NCBI GenBank assembly: GCA_016194905.1
Contig: JACQAP010000017.1
Location: 89,249 to 153,248, forward strand
DNA length: 64,000 nt
Source of the DNA: Betaproteobacteria bacterium
GTDB taxonomy: Bacteria; Pseudomonadota; Gammaproteobacteria; Burkholderiales; JACQAP01
Direction: 5' to 3'
The translations under genes and the position numbers were made by a program. Every line of letters begins with the position of its first letter. The first letter of the stretch is position 1. Below the pieces are notes generated by a model, which did not search any database, had not been told where the DNA came from, and saw nothing but the letters and a program-made list of their open reading frames with translations. Positions 1 through 9,014 of this stretch are shown here, piece after piece.

Positions 1-396
1 GGTGAGCACGCCGGGGCGTTTCGCTGCTGCGTCGCGGTGCATGTCGAACAGAATGCCGCTCGGCAGGTTGTATGCAGCGATCGCCTCTTCGACGATCAGG
101 CGCCAGATTTCGGGCATCGGCAGCGACGACGGGCCGCTCGGGTAGGAGCCGGCCAGAATTTTCTTCAGCATGCCGGGACGGGCCAGATGATCGATGCCGC
201 GGATGCCGTACATGTCGCCGGCGGCGATCGGATGCAGCGTGGTGAGACCGCGCGGGTGACTTTCCGCGGCAAAGCGGTTGCCGAGTGCCGCCAGCACCTT
301 GTCGGGACAGCCGAGCCCGCTGGAAGAACTGACGGTGACGATGTCGTCATCCCGTACGAGCTGTGCGGCCTGTTCGGCGGAGATCACCTTGTTCAT
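1..396 (-). CDS. acyl-CoA:acetate/3-ketoacid CoA-transferase, N-terminal part (cut by window edge)
   Basis: Translating the minus strand from the ATG at 396 gives 132 codons without a stop up to base 1, so the C-terminal part lies outside the window. The protein starts MNKVISAEQAA, followed by a segment with DDDIVTVSSSSGLGCPDKV and then a stretch ending AAYNLPSGILFDMHRDAA. This order matches the N-terminal half of the YdiF/PcoA-type CoA-transferases, which move CoA between a short-chain acyl-CoA and a carboxylate; the catalytic glutamate would be in the missing half. It follows the Gfo/Idh gene after 20 bp and is probably in the same operon. No strong ribosome binding site precedes the ATG, so the start is likely but not certain. 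Confidence 0.75.
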   Translation of the reverse strand, partial: MNKVISAEQAAQLVRDDDIVTVSSSSGLGCPDKVLAALGNRFAAESHPRGLTTLHPIAAGDMYGIRGIDHLARPGMLKKILAGSYPSGPSSLPMPEIWRLIVEEAIAAYNLPSGILFDMHRDAAAKRPGVLT

Positions 397-416
397 GTTC
401 GATTGATGATAAAGCT

Positions 417-1478
<1,062 letters not shown>

Positions 1479-1491
1479 TTATGGCTGTAAT

Positions 1492-1525
1492 AACGTTCCA
1501 ATGAATAAATTGGAACGTTCCAATT
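1492..1525. promoter_or_regulatory. LacI-type operator: perfect 18-bp palindrome plus a half site
   Basis: AATTGGAACGTTCCAATT at 1508-1525 is a perfect palindrome centred on CG, the typical form of a LacI/GalR-family operator. The half site AACGTTCCAAT recurs at 1492-1502, placing the two centres 22 bp apart, about two helical turns. A possible -10 box TATACT lies at 1530-1535. The sites sit between a LacI-type gene and the divergent oxidoreductase operon, so the LacI protein is the likely ligand. Confidence 0.7.
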
Positions 1526-1577
1526 AGAATATACTATGGCACCCTGATTGAATCCTGTCAATAATGCTGGCGCATCC

Positions 1578-2615
1578 ATGACTCAGACAAAGAACAGCCC
1601 AAAACGTCGGTCGATCACGATTACCGACGTGGCCAGCGCCGCCGGCGTATCCAAGTCCACCGTGTCTCTGGTTCTCCAGAGCAGCCCGCTCATCGCGCCC
1701 GAAACCGCGGAGCGGGTGCGCAGGAGCGTCGCCGCGCTTGGCTATGTTTACAACCGGCGCGCCGCCGACCTGCGGCGGGAATCGTCGAACATGATCGGCA
1801 TCGTCATCAATGACCTTGGCAATCCTTTCTTTGCCGAAATGCTGGTCGGCATGGAACGCCGGCTGGCCGATGCGGGTTACATCAGCCTGATGGCACACAC
1901 GAATGAACGGCTGGACGTTCAGGACAGGGTGCTCACTTCCATGCATGAGTATCATGCGGCGGGAGTGATCCTGTGCCCGGCGTTCGATACGCCGCAGGCG
2001 TTGCTCGAGCGGACGCGGCGCTCCGGCATTCCGCTGGTGATCGTGGTACGGGAGCCGGCGGCCGGCAGTTACAACTTCGTCGGTGCCGACAACGAGCGCG
2101 GTACGTTCGACGCCAGCCGTCATCTGGTCGAGCAGGGCCACCGTCGCATCGCCTTTCTCGGTCGCGTCGGCGGCGGCCCGGTGTACGACTTCAGGCGTGC
2201 AGGATATGAACGGGCCATGCGGGAGCACAATCTGCCAATTGCACCCGACTGGTTCATCAACATCGCGCTTACGCGGGAGGGTGGACGCGACGGTATCCGT
2301 CAGGCGCTGGCTATGAATCCGCAGCCTACTGCGGCGGTGTGCTACAACGATGTCGTCGCCTTCGGCGCGATGAGCGAATTGGGGGAGCACGGGCTCGTAG
2401 TCGGGCACGATTTTGCGATTACCGGTTTCGACGGCGTTGCCGCTGCCGCGCACACCAATCCGCCATTGACAACGGTGGATGTGGGCCCCGGTTCGCTCGG
2501 AGCATCCGCCGCCGAGGCGTTACTTGAGCGCCTGACCAATGCCGACGCGCCGACGACCCGGCGTCTTGTCGAACCGAGGCTGGTAGTGCGTCAATCTTCC
2601 GGCCCGCCGAAGTAG
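1578..2615 (+). CDS. LacI family transcriptional regulator
   Basis: A 345-residue protein from the ATG at 1578; an in-frame TTG at 1548 would add ten residues but looks less likely, and neither start has a clear ribosome binding site. The N-terminal helix-turn-helix is the LacI type (ITDVASAAGVSKSTVSLVL, about residues 15-33), followed by the hinge and a periplasmic-binding-protein-like sensor domain that ends with RRLVEPRLVVRQSS. It probably represses or activates the divergent oxidoreductase/CoA-transferase operon through the palindrome at 1508-1525 and may control itself. The effector, probably a sugar or sugar acid, is unknown. Confidence 0.92.
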   Translation: MTQTKNSPKRRSITITDVASAAGVSKSTVSLVLQSSPLIAPETAERVRRSVAALGYVYNRRAADLRRESSNMIGIVINDLGNPFFAEMLVGMERRLADAGYISLMAHTNERLDVQDRVLTSMHEYHAAGVILCPAFDTPQALLERTRRSGIPLVIVVREPAAGSYNFVGADNERGTFDASRHLVEQGHRRIAFLGRVGGGPVYDFRRAGYERAMREHNLPIAPDWFINIALTREGGRDGIRQALAMNPQPTAAVCYNDVVAFGAMSELGEHGLVVGHDFAITGFDGVAAAAHTNPPLTTVDVGPGSLGASAAEALLERLTNADAPTTRRLVEPRLVVRQSSGPPK

Positions 2616-2646
2616 TCGGCTGCAGATTCGTTCAGAAGGAAAGCGG

Positions 2647-3117
2647 ATGGAGAATTTCGAACGCTTGCTCGAGGAACTGCTGTCCCAGGAACAGGAGCTT
2701 CAGTTTCGCGAGTTCCGCAACGACGATGCGCTGTTGCTCGGCATGAGGCTGGTGAACCGCGCGAAGGCCGACGGCAAATCAGTCACGGTGGACATCTGCC
2801 GTAACGGCCAGCAGCTCTTCCACTGCGCCTTGCCCGGAACTTCGGCCGATAACGATGCCTGGATCCGGCGCAAAAACAACGTCGTCAATCGTTATGGGCA
2901 CAGTTCATTCTATGTAGGTACGCAGTTCCGCGCGAAGAATACGACCTTCGAGCAATCGTCGCGGCTGGACATCGACCAGTATGCGGCGCATGGCGGTGCG
3001 TTTCCGGTCATCGTGCGCGATGTCGGCGTGGTCGGCACCGTGACAGTGTCCGGCCTGCCGCAGGAAGAAGATCACGGCCTGGTCGTGCAAGTGCTGCGTG
3101 AGTTCCTGGCCGGATAG
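2647..3117 (+). CDS. UPF0303 / haem-degrading (HbpS-like) domain protein
   Basis: A 156-residue cytoplasmic protein starting MENFERLLEELLSQEQELQF and ending VLREFLAG. The pattern of a short N-terminal helix, then LVNRAKADGKSVTVDI, a central WIRRKNNVV segment and a C-terminal GVVGTVTVSGLPQEEDHGLV fits the UPF0303 family (YBR137W-like, HbpS/GlcG fold). Biochemical roles for this family are poorly settled; some relatives bind haem. An AGAAGGAAA ribosome binding site precedes the ATG. It follows the LacI gene by 31 bp, so it is probably cotranscribed with it. Confidence 0.8.
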   Translation: MENFERLLEELLSQEQELQFREFRNDDALLLGMRLVNRAKADGKSVTVDICRNGQQLFHCALPGTSADNDAWIRRKNNVVNRYGHSSFYVGTQFRAKNTTFEQSSRLDIDQYAAHGGAFPVIVRDVGVVGTVTVSGLPQEEDHGLVVQVLREFLAG

Positions 3118-3269
3118 ATTGCGTGCTGCCATTTGCACGCCATGGGAATACGTGATAACGCCCGTGGCGCGCACGGCGGATTGGCAATAGATGCGAGCAA
3201 AGGAGGGACAAGAAGGCACCGGCGGCCGCAGGCGAAGCTGCGAACCGCTGAACAAAAGAAAGCGCCAGT

Positions 3270-3617
3270 TCAGGCCCGGCTGGCGGCGCGGCGGCGGCGA
3301 TCGATCGACGTATCGACTTTGGCCGTGCGGCGATCGGACAGACCGGCGCGGCGGATCAATTCGTTCCAGACCGAGTCGCTGCCTTCGGACTTGAAGCGCT
3401 CGTACAACGCGACTTCCTCGGGATAGGCGCCGCCACAGCCGAGGCGTTCAAGATGGCGTGTGCCTGACCCCGATGCGGTGTCGGCATCCCAAGCCCGCAT
3501 GATGGCCTGCCACAACGCCCGCTCGAACGGCTCGTCCTCTTCGTCAAAACCGTACTGCCATTTCAGAAACGACGCTTCCGCGGGAGACAGTTCTTTGCTG
3601 CGAAACTTGATGCTCAT
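3270..3617 (-). CDS. conserved hypothetical protein, 115 aa
   Basis: A small cytoplasmic protein beginning MSIKFRSKELSPAEASFLKW, acidic in the middle (DEEDEPFERALWQAI) and ending in a basic arginine-rich tail. No signal peptide, membrane segment or recognised domain is visible. The ATG is used because coding-type residue choice begins at once. It stands alone between the plus-strand UPF0303 gene and the minus-strand DUF2237/META pair. I do not recognise its function. Confidence 0.55.
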   Translation of the reverse strand: MSIKFRSKELSPAEASFLKWQYGFDEEDEPFERALWQAIMRAWDADTASGSGTRHLERLGCGGAYPEEVALYERFKSEGSDSVWNELIRRAGLSDRRTAKVDTSIDRRRRAASRA

Positions 3618-3801
3618 AGCTCCTCTATTTCAGCAAGGTCCGGGACGTTTCGCCACGCGCCGGCAGGCTGACAATACCACGGTCGGGCCGATTTCCGCCA
3701 CGGCCGTCGTTGCACGCCGATTTTGACCGCCAACGGGGACAAGTTCTCCGGCGAACCCTGTGGGGGCTTCAGCCCGCTCGCCGCTTTGACCTTTCCCTGT
3801 T

Positions 3802-4200
3802 TTATTGCAGATCGATCGCGTGCTTCTTCAGATCCTCCAGGCTGACGTAGTCAAGCGTGCGCTCGTGCGTGGAGTTGAGGACGACGCGCGGCGCGCAGCC
3901 GGCCTTGAACGCTTCGCGCCAACGCGCCGCGCACAGGCACCAGCGGTCGCCGGCTTTCAATCCGGGAAAACCGAAATCCGGCATCGGCGTGCTCAGGTCG
4001 TTGCCGCGCGCAAGGGAAAATTCCAGGAACTCCTTCGTCATGAGCGCACAAACCGAATGCACGCCGTGATCGTCGCGTCCGGTATTGCAGCAACCGTCGC
4101 GATAGAAACCGGTCAGTGGCTTGCTCCCGCACTCGCCGAGCGGTCCGCCAAGCACATTGCGCGCTGTGTTGCCGCCGGGAGCCTTCGGATCAAAAGGCAT
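3802..4200 (-). CDS. DUF2237 family protein
   Basis: A 132-residue protein starting MPFDPKAPGGNTARNVLGGP. It is rich in cysteine, with GECGSKPLTGFYRDGCCNTG near residues 22-41, then a conserved HSVCALMTKEFL segment, GDRWCLCAARW in the middle and RTLDYVSLEDL near the end. This is the signature of DUF2237 (YdhG/SCO4506-type), a widespread bacterial family of unknown function. The ATG lies 2 bp after the stop of the META-domain gene with AGGA directly before it, so the two are translationally linked. A much longer overlapping open frame on this strand is not coding beyond this start. Confidence 0.82.
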   Translation of the reverse strand: MPFDPKAPGGNTARNVLGGPLGECGSKPLTGFYRDGCCNTGRDDHGVHSVCALMTKEFLEFSLARGNDLSTPMPDFGFPGLKAGDRWCLCAARWREAFKAGCAPRVVLNSTHERTLDYVSLEDLKKHAIDLQ

Positions 4201-4202
4201 TC

Positions 4203-5000
4203 CTATCTGGCCCGCACAAACTTCATGGTTCCGCCTTCGCCCGGCAGGTCGAGGAAAAGGTTGTCTCCCCTGATGCGCTGGCCGACCGCGGCCTCGAGAG
4301 CCTTCAAGTATCGCTCGGACAGCGTGCCGGACGGACAGGCGACTCTGGTCATGCCCGAGACCTTGATCGAGATGGCGCGGCCATTGAGCTTGTAGGCCGC
4401 CTGACCGCGATTGCAGTCGGCGCGTACCAGCGCCTTGCCGCTGCCTTGCAGCTCCAGCGTGTAGCGTTCCGGTTGCTCGATCGCGAACTTGTCGACAGAA
4501 GAAACCAAGCCTTCCCATCTCCATGAGCCAATGGCGTTCGCCGTGCCGACGACGGGTACTGCCGTCGGCGGTGCAGCAGCGGCTTTCGTCTGCCGCAGTT
4601 GCAAGCCCTGGCTGCCAAACTGGGTGGCGGACTCCGGGGTGGTCTGCAGGATGTCGCCCTGTTTGACGAAGTGCAGCGTGTTCGGGCCGACCGCGACGCC
4701 GTCCTTGCGTTCGATGATGAGGTCGATCTGCTCGACGGAGACCGGGTTCCAGCGGCCGTCTTCGGCAATGGGCGCCCTGTTGTTCCGGTAATCGCTGATC
4801 ATGCTCATGGTGCCATCCGCTTTCAGCCGCAATTCGATCTTGCGGCCGGGGCCGGGGCCGGTGGCGGCGGGCGTATCGCCGCGATAGATGGCCATCGCCG
4901 GGGCGGCGAAGGCGGCGCTGCGCGGCAGCATCATCAGTACTGCACAGGCAATGACGCCAAAAATGGCCAATCGAAACAGATGCGGGTGTCGAATCAGCAT
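4203..5000 (-). CDS. META-domain / copper-resistance NlpE-like exported protein
   Basis: 265 residues. A hydrophobic signal segment (LAIFGVIACAVLMMLP, about residues 11-26) ends in AFAAPA, so the protein is probably periplasmic. Residues 37-135 resemble the NlpE N-terminal domain (KIELRLKADGTMSM, EDGRWNPV), and the C-terminal part from about 158 (SWRWEGLVS to MKFVRAR) is a META/HslJ-like domain with two cysteines (VRADCN and VACPSG). Such proteins bind ligands at the cell envelope, but no substrate is known here. It lies directly upstream of the DUF2237 gene, with 2 bp between them. Confidence 0.75.
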   Translation of the reverse strand: MLIRHPHLFRLAIFGVIACAVLMMLPRSAAFAAPAMAIYRGDTPAATGPGPGRKIELRLKADGTMSMISDYRNNRAPIAEDGRWNPVSVEQIDLIIERKDGVAVGPNTLHFVKQGDILQTTPESATQFGSQGLQLRQTKAAAAPPTAVPVVGTANAIGSWRWEGLVSSVDKFAIEQPERYTLELQGSGKALVRADCNRGQAAYKLNGRAISIKVSGMTRVACPSGTLSERYLKALEAAVGQRIRGDNLFLDLPGEGGTMKFVRAR

Positions 5001-5065
5001 GGTCGAGGTCCGATCGGGAATTCAGGAGAATCTTCGCGCCATGGCCTCTCCATGGCAAGGGGCGG

Positions 5066-6034
5066 TCAGGTTTTTGCGAGCAGGCGCGCAAACACGTCCC
5101 GGTCCACATTCGCGCCGCTGAGAACGACAGCCGCTTTGCGTCCGGCAAGTCTGTCGCGCTCCTTGAGCGCCGCGGCAAGTCCCGCCGCGCCGGCGCCTTC
5201 GGCGACATTGTGCGTCGCCGAGTACATCAGGCGCATCGCCTCTTCGACTTCGTCGTCGGTCACCTGCACGATCCTGGCGAGGTGGCGCCACAGGATTTCG
5301 AGCGCTTCCGGTTCGGGCGTGCGGCAGGCCATGCCGTCGGCCACGCGCGTGGTGACCGGATGCTCGACGGCGCGGCGCCGCTCGAACGACAACGCATAGG
5401 CGGGCGCGTGTTCGGAAACGACGCCGACGATTTCGGTCCGGTAGCCCAGCGCATTGCGCGCCGCGATCATGCCGCAGATGCCCGAGCCGAGCCCGATCGG
5501 AACGTAGGCGACATCGAGATCCGGGACTGCGCGGAGTAATTCCAGCGAGTAGGACGCCACGCCGTGCACGAGCAGCGGATGGAAGGAGGGCACCATATGC
5601 AGCCCGCGCTGTTGCGCGATCCACGCCGCGCGTTCCCGCGCCGCCTGGAAGTCTTCGCCGTGCTCTATCAGCTCGACACCAAGCGCGCGCATCGCCGCAT
5701 TCTTCTCTGCGCTGTTGCCATGCGGAACCACAATTGTGGCGGCAATGCCGTATTGATGCGCCGCGAATCCGACCGACTGGCCATGGTTACCGCGCGTCGC
5801 GCTGATGACGCCGGTAGATTTGCCGTTGCGCTGCGAGAAGTCACGCAAGTAAACCAGTCCGCCGCGCAGCTTGAACGCCCCCACCGGCGTGTGGTTTTCG
5901 TGCTTGACCCAGATTTCCGCGCCGGTCGCGGCTTTCAGCAGCGGCCACGCGTATTGCGGCGTCGGTGCGATGGTCTCGTAGACGATCGCCGCCGCGCTCC
6001 GCAGCGTTTCCAGCGAGGGCAGGAAATCCTTCAT
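5066..6034 (-). CDS. threonine/serine dehydratase-like PLP enzyme
   Basis: A 322-residue fold-type II PLP enzyme starting at the ATG at 6034 (MKDFLPSLETLRSAA); upstream in-frame sequence comes from an intergenic repeat and is not coding. The PLP lysine is K55 in GAFKLRGG, and the phosphate-binding glycine loop and C-terminal SGANVD (about residues 305-310) are present. These enzymes deaminate threonine or serine to 2-oxo acids plus ammonia. There is no C-terminal ACT regulatory domain, so it is a catabolic type rather than a feedback-regulated IlvA. The exact substrate is unknown. Confidence 0.85.
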   Translation of the reverse strand: MKDFLPSLETLRSAAAIVYETIAPTPQYAWPLLKAATGAEIWVKHENHTPVGAFKLRGGLVYLRDFSQRNGKSTGVISATRGNHGQSVGFAAHQYGIAATIVVPHGNSAEKNAAMRALGVELIEHGEDFQAARERAAWIAQQRGLHMVPSFHPLLVHGVASYSLELLRAVPDLDVAYVPIGLGSGICGMIAARNALGYRTEIVGVVSEHAPAYALSFERRRAVEHPVTTRVADGMACRTPEPEALEILWRHLARIVQVTDDEVEEAMRLMYSATHNVAEGAGAAGLAAALKERDRLAGRKAAVVLSGANVDRDVFARLLAKT

Positions 6035-6083
6035 CCCGCCATTGTAAGCGACCGCCGTGCGCGTTGATGAACAGGGCTGGTTT

Positions 6084-6130
6084 AACCCTTCACCGCAAAG
6101 GCGCGAAGGCGCAAAGGAAACGCAAAGGAA
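6084..6130 (+). repeat. CGCAAAGG-type intergenic repeat, left copy
   Basis: AACCCTTCACCGCAAAG is followed by iterated GCGAAGG/GCAAAGGAAAC units. The same sequence, lacking one 8-base unit, occurs inverted at 7645-7683, so the pair brackets the HtrA-like gene. Related repeats based on CGCAGAGG occur at 10280-10322 and 56495-56540. Confidence 0.8.
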
Positions 6131-6533
6131 GGCAGAGCAGGAAAAGAGAAATAGCGGCGTGGCAGGGGATGTCATCGCGGACGCCGCGGAGGAGCATAAG
6201 ATGTGGAAGTCGCGACCTAATCTGAAAGACGATGTCCGCTTCTTTGGAACTTTAGTCCGACGAGCGAAAGGCAAAAACCGGCCAGTTGCGGACATACACT
6301 GATCGCTAGTCAATGTCTGGTTGTGCAGGCAAAGCGGTCAATGTATACCCCACTGCCCGATTCGAAGCCCATATGTTCCCGGTCTCCTTTTCACAACGTA
6401 ATAATCGGACCGGTCATTGAGAAGAAGGGTAACAATCATTACGATAGAAACATATGGTAGCCGTCTCTATTAATAAGCGTCCAGACCCGTGGGTCTCTGG
6501 ATAACTGTTAGGCAGCGAAGGTGGGGCTAGTCG
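6131..6533. other. gene-free stretch upstream of the HtrA-like gene
   Basis: About 400 bp of lower GC without a convincing gene. It contains a short hairpin (CCAGACCC at 6481-6488 pairing with GGGTCTCTGG at 6491-6500 around a small bulge) shortly before the HtrA-like gene, which could act as a terminator or leader structure. Nothing else recognisable was seen. Confidence 0.4.
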
Positions 6534-7340
6534 ATGATCGACGTTGAGAAGTGGCAGAAGCTCGGCGCGTTCATCGCCGCGAACTGGTTGGCGTTCCTCG
6601 TCGGGGGAGTGGCAGGGGCTACCGTCACCGCAGGCCTATATGAGAAGTTCGTTATGCCGGCGCTTAGGTACGAAATTGACCGCTTCAAGTTGGCTGACCA
6701 AAGCGCACCGGCCTCGAATCGCGAGAATCGACCCACGGCCGAGGCCGGTAAGCCATCCGGCGTTGCACAGACAGAAATCCGAAAGATGGAACCCCTCTTG
6801 AACGCGACAGCACACGTCCGCGTCGAAGGGCGCGGCGCCGATGGAAGACCGTGGGTCCGTGAGGGCTCAGGTATCTTCCTGACGCAGAACGGTCGCATCT
6901 TGACCGTTTCGCATTTGCTGGATGGCTCGGTGGAAGCCAGAACCTTCTCTGAAGTTAAGATCACCGTCACAGGCGATCGTTCCGCTATGGAGCGAAAGGC
7001 CACCGTTCTCAAGCTCAGCAAAACCGTGGGCTTGGCACTGCTTCAGCTCGACGACGGGGGCTCCGTTGCGACGGCGTCGTTTGCGTCCAAGGGGCCTAAC
7101 CTCGGTGATGAGGTTCTCATGATCGGCTTCGCGCATGGGCAGTCTAAGACCGTCCTTCGCTCTACCGTCACACGAATAAGCGCTCTCGGAGTTGGTATCC
7201 AGGGTCAAGCCGGCCCAGGGTTCGGCGGCGCTCCGGCATTCGACAGAGGTGGCCTCCTGATCGGGATCGTCATGAGCGGCTCCGAGGATGGTATCAACGC
7301 AATCCCGGTAGAACTCGCGCGTGAGTTCGCGAGACTCTGA
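6534..7340 (+). CDS. membrane-anchored trypsin-like (HtrA-type) protein, catalytic residues lost
   Basis: 268 residues with one N-terminal membrane segment (about 16-35) and a linker, then a trypsin-like fold from about 92. The loop around H127 (GSGIFL then TVSHLLDG) keeps the catalytic histidine. The position of the catalytic aspartate, normally DLALL, is GLALL (G166). The nucleophile loop, normally GNSGGP, is GFGGAP (G229-P234), so the serine is replaced by G231. It should therefore be a non-proteolytic pseudoenzyme or binding domain. It stands alone between inverted CGCAAAGG repeats, which suggests it arrived as a cassette. The fold call is firm; the function is unknown. Confidence 0.75.
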   Translation: MIDVEKWQKLGAFIAANWLAFLVGGVAGATVTAGLYEKFVMPALRYEIDRFKLADQSAPASNRENRPTAEAGKPSGVAQTEIRKMEPLLNATAHVRVEGRGADGRPWVREGSGIFLTQNGRILTVSHLLDGSVEARTFSEVKITVTGDRSAMERKATVLKLSKTVGLALLQLDDGGSVATASFASKGPNLGDEVLMIGFAHGQSKTVLRSTVTRISALGVGIQGQAGPGFGGAPAFDRGGLLIGIVMSGSEDGINAIPVELAREFARL

Positions 7341-7644
7341 GCGCCTGCTTCGCCATGGCTAACGGCACATTCGACCGGACCACTGGCTCGCATTCGCTCG
7401 CAGCGGCAGATCAACGCGGGCGTTGCACGACCGCTTTATTTTACTCAACTGACCCTCGGCGACTAGGCGATGACAGTCGCAAACGGGTCGGGAAGCGACG
7501 GTCGCGTTTCCAGAAAGCCGCTGGTGGCGCCTGCCAAACCGGACACTGGCCGTAAGACCAAATTGCGACTACTACATATAGGACGTACGAGCGCCACTTC
7601 CAGCCAACGATCAATCCCGAACTTCATTCTCGCTTACGTTTGTT
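7341..7644. other. gene-free stretch downstream of the HtrA-like gene
   Basis: About 300 bp with short open frames only and no residue pattern suggesting a protein. No RNA gene or clear terminator was seen. It ends in the inverted CGCAAAGG repeat at 7645-7683. Confidence 0.4.
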
Positions 7645-7683
7645 TTCCTTTGCGTTTCCTTTGCGTCTTTGCGGTGAAGGGTT
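7645..7683 (-). repeat. CGCAAAGG-type intergenic repeat, right copy (inverted)
   Basis: This is the reverse complement of the repeat at 6084-6130 apart from one missing 8-base unit. It touches the last codons of the guanine deaminase gene, so it may have been the place where the HtrA-like block joined the purine island. Confidence 0.8.
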
Positions 7684-8998
7684 AGAGCGATCCCCAGACG
7701 CGGTTGCCCATGATGTAGGTCGCGCCAACCTCGCGATCGTCGCCCAGCATCATCAGCGCGAACAGTTTCTCTGCAGGCGTGCGGGCGGTCTTCATGCGTC
7801 GTGCGATCAAGGGCGTGGAATCCATGCGCAGGACGACGAAGTCGGCCTCCCGGCCGGGGGCGAAACTACCGATGCGCTCGCCGAGCCCGAGCGCCCTGGC
7901 GCCGCCGAGCGTGGCGAGATAGAAGCCGCGCCAGGGCGTGAGCCGGTGGCCGCGCATCTGTGCCACCTTGTAGGTTTCGCCCAGCGTGCGCAGCATGCTG
8001 AAGCTGGTGCCACCACCGACGTCGGTGCCGAGCCCGGTGCGCATGCCGGCATGCCGCGCTGCCGCGAAATCGAACAGCCCACTGCCGAGAAACAGGTTCG
8101 AAGTTGCGCACACCGCGGCGGCAGCGCCGGTGTGCGCCATGCGCCGGCGATCCTCGTCGTCGAGATGGATGCAGTGTGCGTACACCGAACGGTCGCGCAG
8201 CAATCCGAAGCGCTCGTAGATGTCCAGATAACTGCGCGCTTGTGGAAATAATTCACGCGCCCACTTCACTTCATTCAGGTTCTCGGCGACGTGGCTGTGG
8301 ACGAACACGCCGGGATGCTCGATGGCGAGCCGCCCGGCCGATTCAAGCTGGGCTTCCGAAGAGGTGACGGCGAAGCGGGGCGTGATCGCGTAGTGTAGCC
8401 GGCCGCGTCCGTCCCATTTCTCGATCAGGGTCGCGGAATCGCGGTATCCGCTGTCGGGGGTGTCGCGCAGATACTCCGGGCAGTTGCGGTCCATCAGTAC
8501 CTTGCCCGCGATCATGCGCAGGTTGCGTTTTTCGGCCTCAGCGAAGAAAGCATCGACCGAACAGGGGTGCACGGTGCCGAATACCAGCGCCGTGGTGGTG
8601 CCATTGCGCATCAGTTCGTCGAGAAAGAAGCGCGAGCATTCCGCCGCGTGCTCCGCATCGGCGAAGCGATGCTCGGCCGGAAACGCATGATCATCGAGCC
8701 AGTCGAGCAGTTGCGCGGCATAGGCCGCGATCATGTCGGTCTGCGGATAGTGGATGTGCGTGTCGATGAAACCCGGCAGCAGCAGGCGGCCCGAATAATC
8801 CGCGATCTGCGCGCCCGCAGGCAATGTCGGCAACAGCAGGCGCGCGTCGTCCGCCGCCTTCACCAAGCCGTTTTCCACTATGAGCAGGCCGTCGTCGAAA
8901 TACCGCACGGCGGAGGTTGCATCGCCGTCGCCCGGATCGCCGAGAAAATGCAGCAGCGAGCCGCGATAGGCACGCAGCGCCGGCGTGTGTGGTTTCAT
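7682..8998 (-). CDS. guaD: guanine deaminase (amidohydrolase type)
   Basis: 438 residues, the usual length. This zinc amidohydrolase turns guanine into xanthine plus ammonia. The metal motif is FIDTHIHYPQTD (H81, H83), followed by the conserved HSHVAEN, YAHCIHLDD and GTDVGGGTSFSML segments that hold the remaining metal ligands and the guanine pocket typical of GuaD. It is the last gene of the minus-strand purine operon, 16 bp after puuD, and feeds xanthine to XdhAB encoded upstream. No signal peptide is seen, so it is cytoplasmic. Confidence 0.95.
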   Translation of the reverse strand: MKPHTPALRAYRGSLLHFLGDPGDGDATSAVRYFDDGLLIVENGLVKAADDARLLLPTLPAGAQIADYSGRLLLPGFIDTHIHYPQTDMIAAYAAQLLDWLDDHAFPAEHRFADAEHAAECSRFFLDELMRNGTTTALVFGTVHPCSVDAFFAEAEKRNLRMIAGKVLMDRNCPEYLRDTPDSGYRDSATLIEKWDGRGRLHYAITPRFAVTSSEAQLESAGRLAIEHPGVFVHSHVAENLNEVKWARELFPQARSYLDIYERFGLLRDRSVYAHCIHLDDEDRRRMAHTGAAAAVCATSNLFLGSGLFDFAAARHAGMRTGLGTDVGGGTSFSMLRTLGETYKVAQMRGHRLTPWRGFYLATLGGARALGLGERIGSFAPGREADFVVLRMDSTPLIARRMKTARTPAEKLFALMMLGDDREVGATYIMGNRVWGSL

Positions 8999-9014
8999 CG
9001 GGTCAGCTCGCCAT

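Noticed and set aside
1548..1577. TTG start for the LacI regulator
   Set aside because: The ATG at 1578 starts closer to the helix-turn-helix, as in relatives, and neither start has a better ribosome binding site.
3802..5208. A 468-codon open frame on the minus strand
   Set aside because: Only its last 132 codons encode the DUF2237 protein. The rest overlaps the META-domain gene in another frame and has an arginine- and proline-rich shadow composition.
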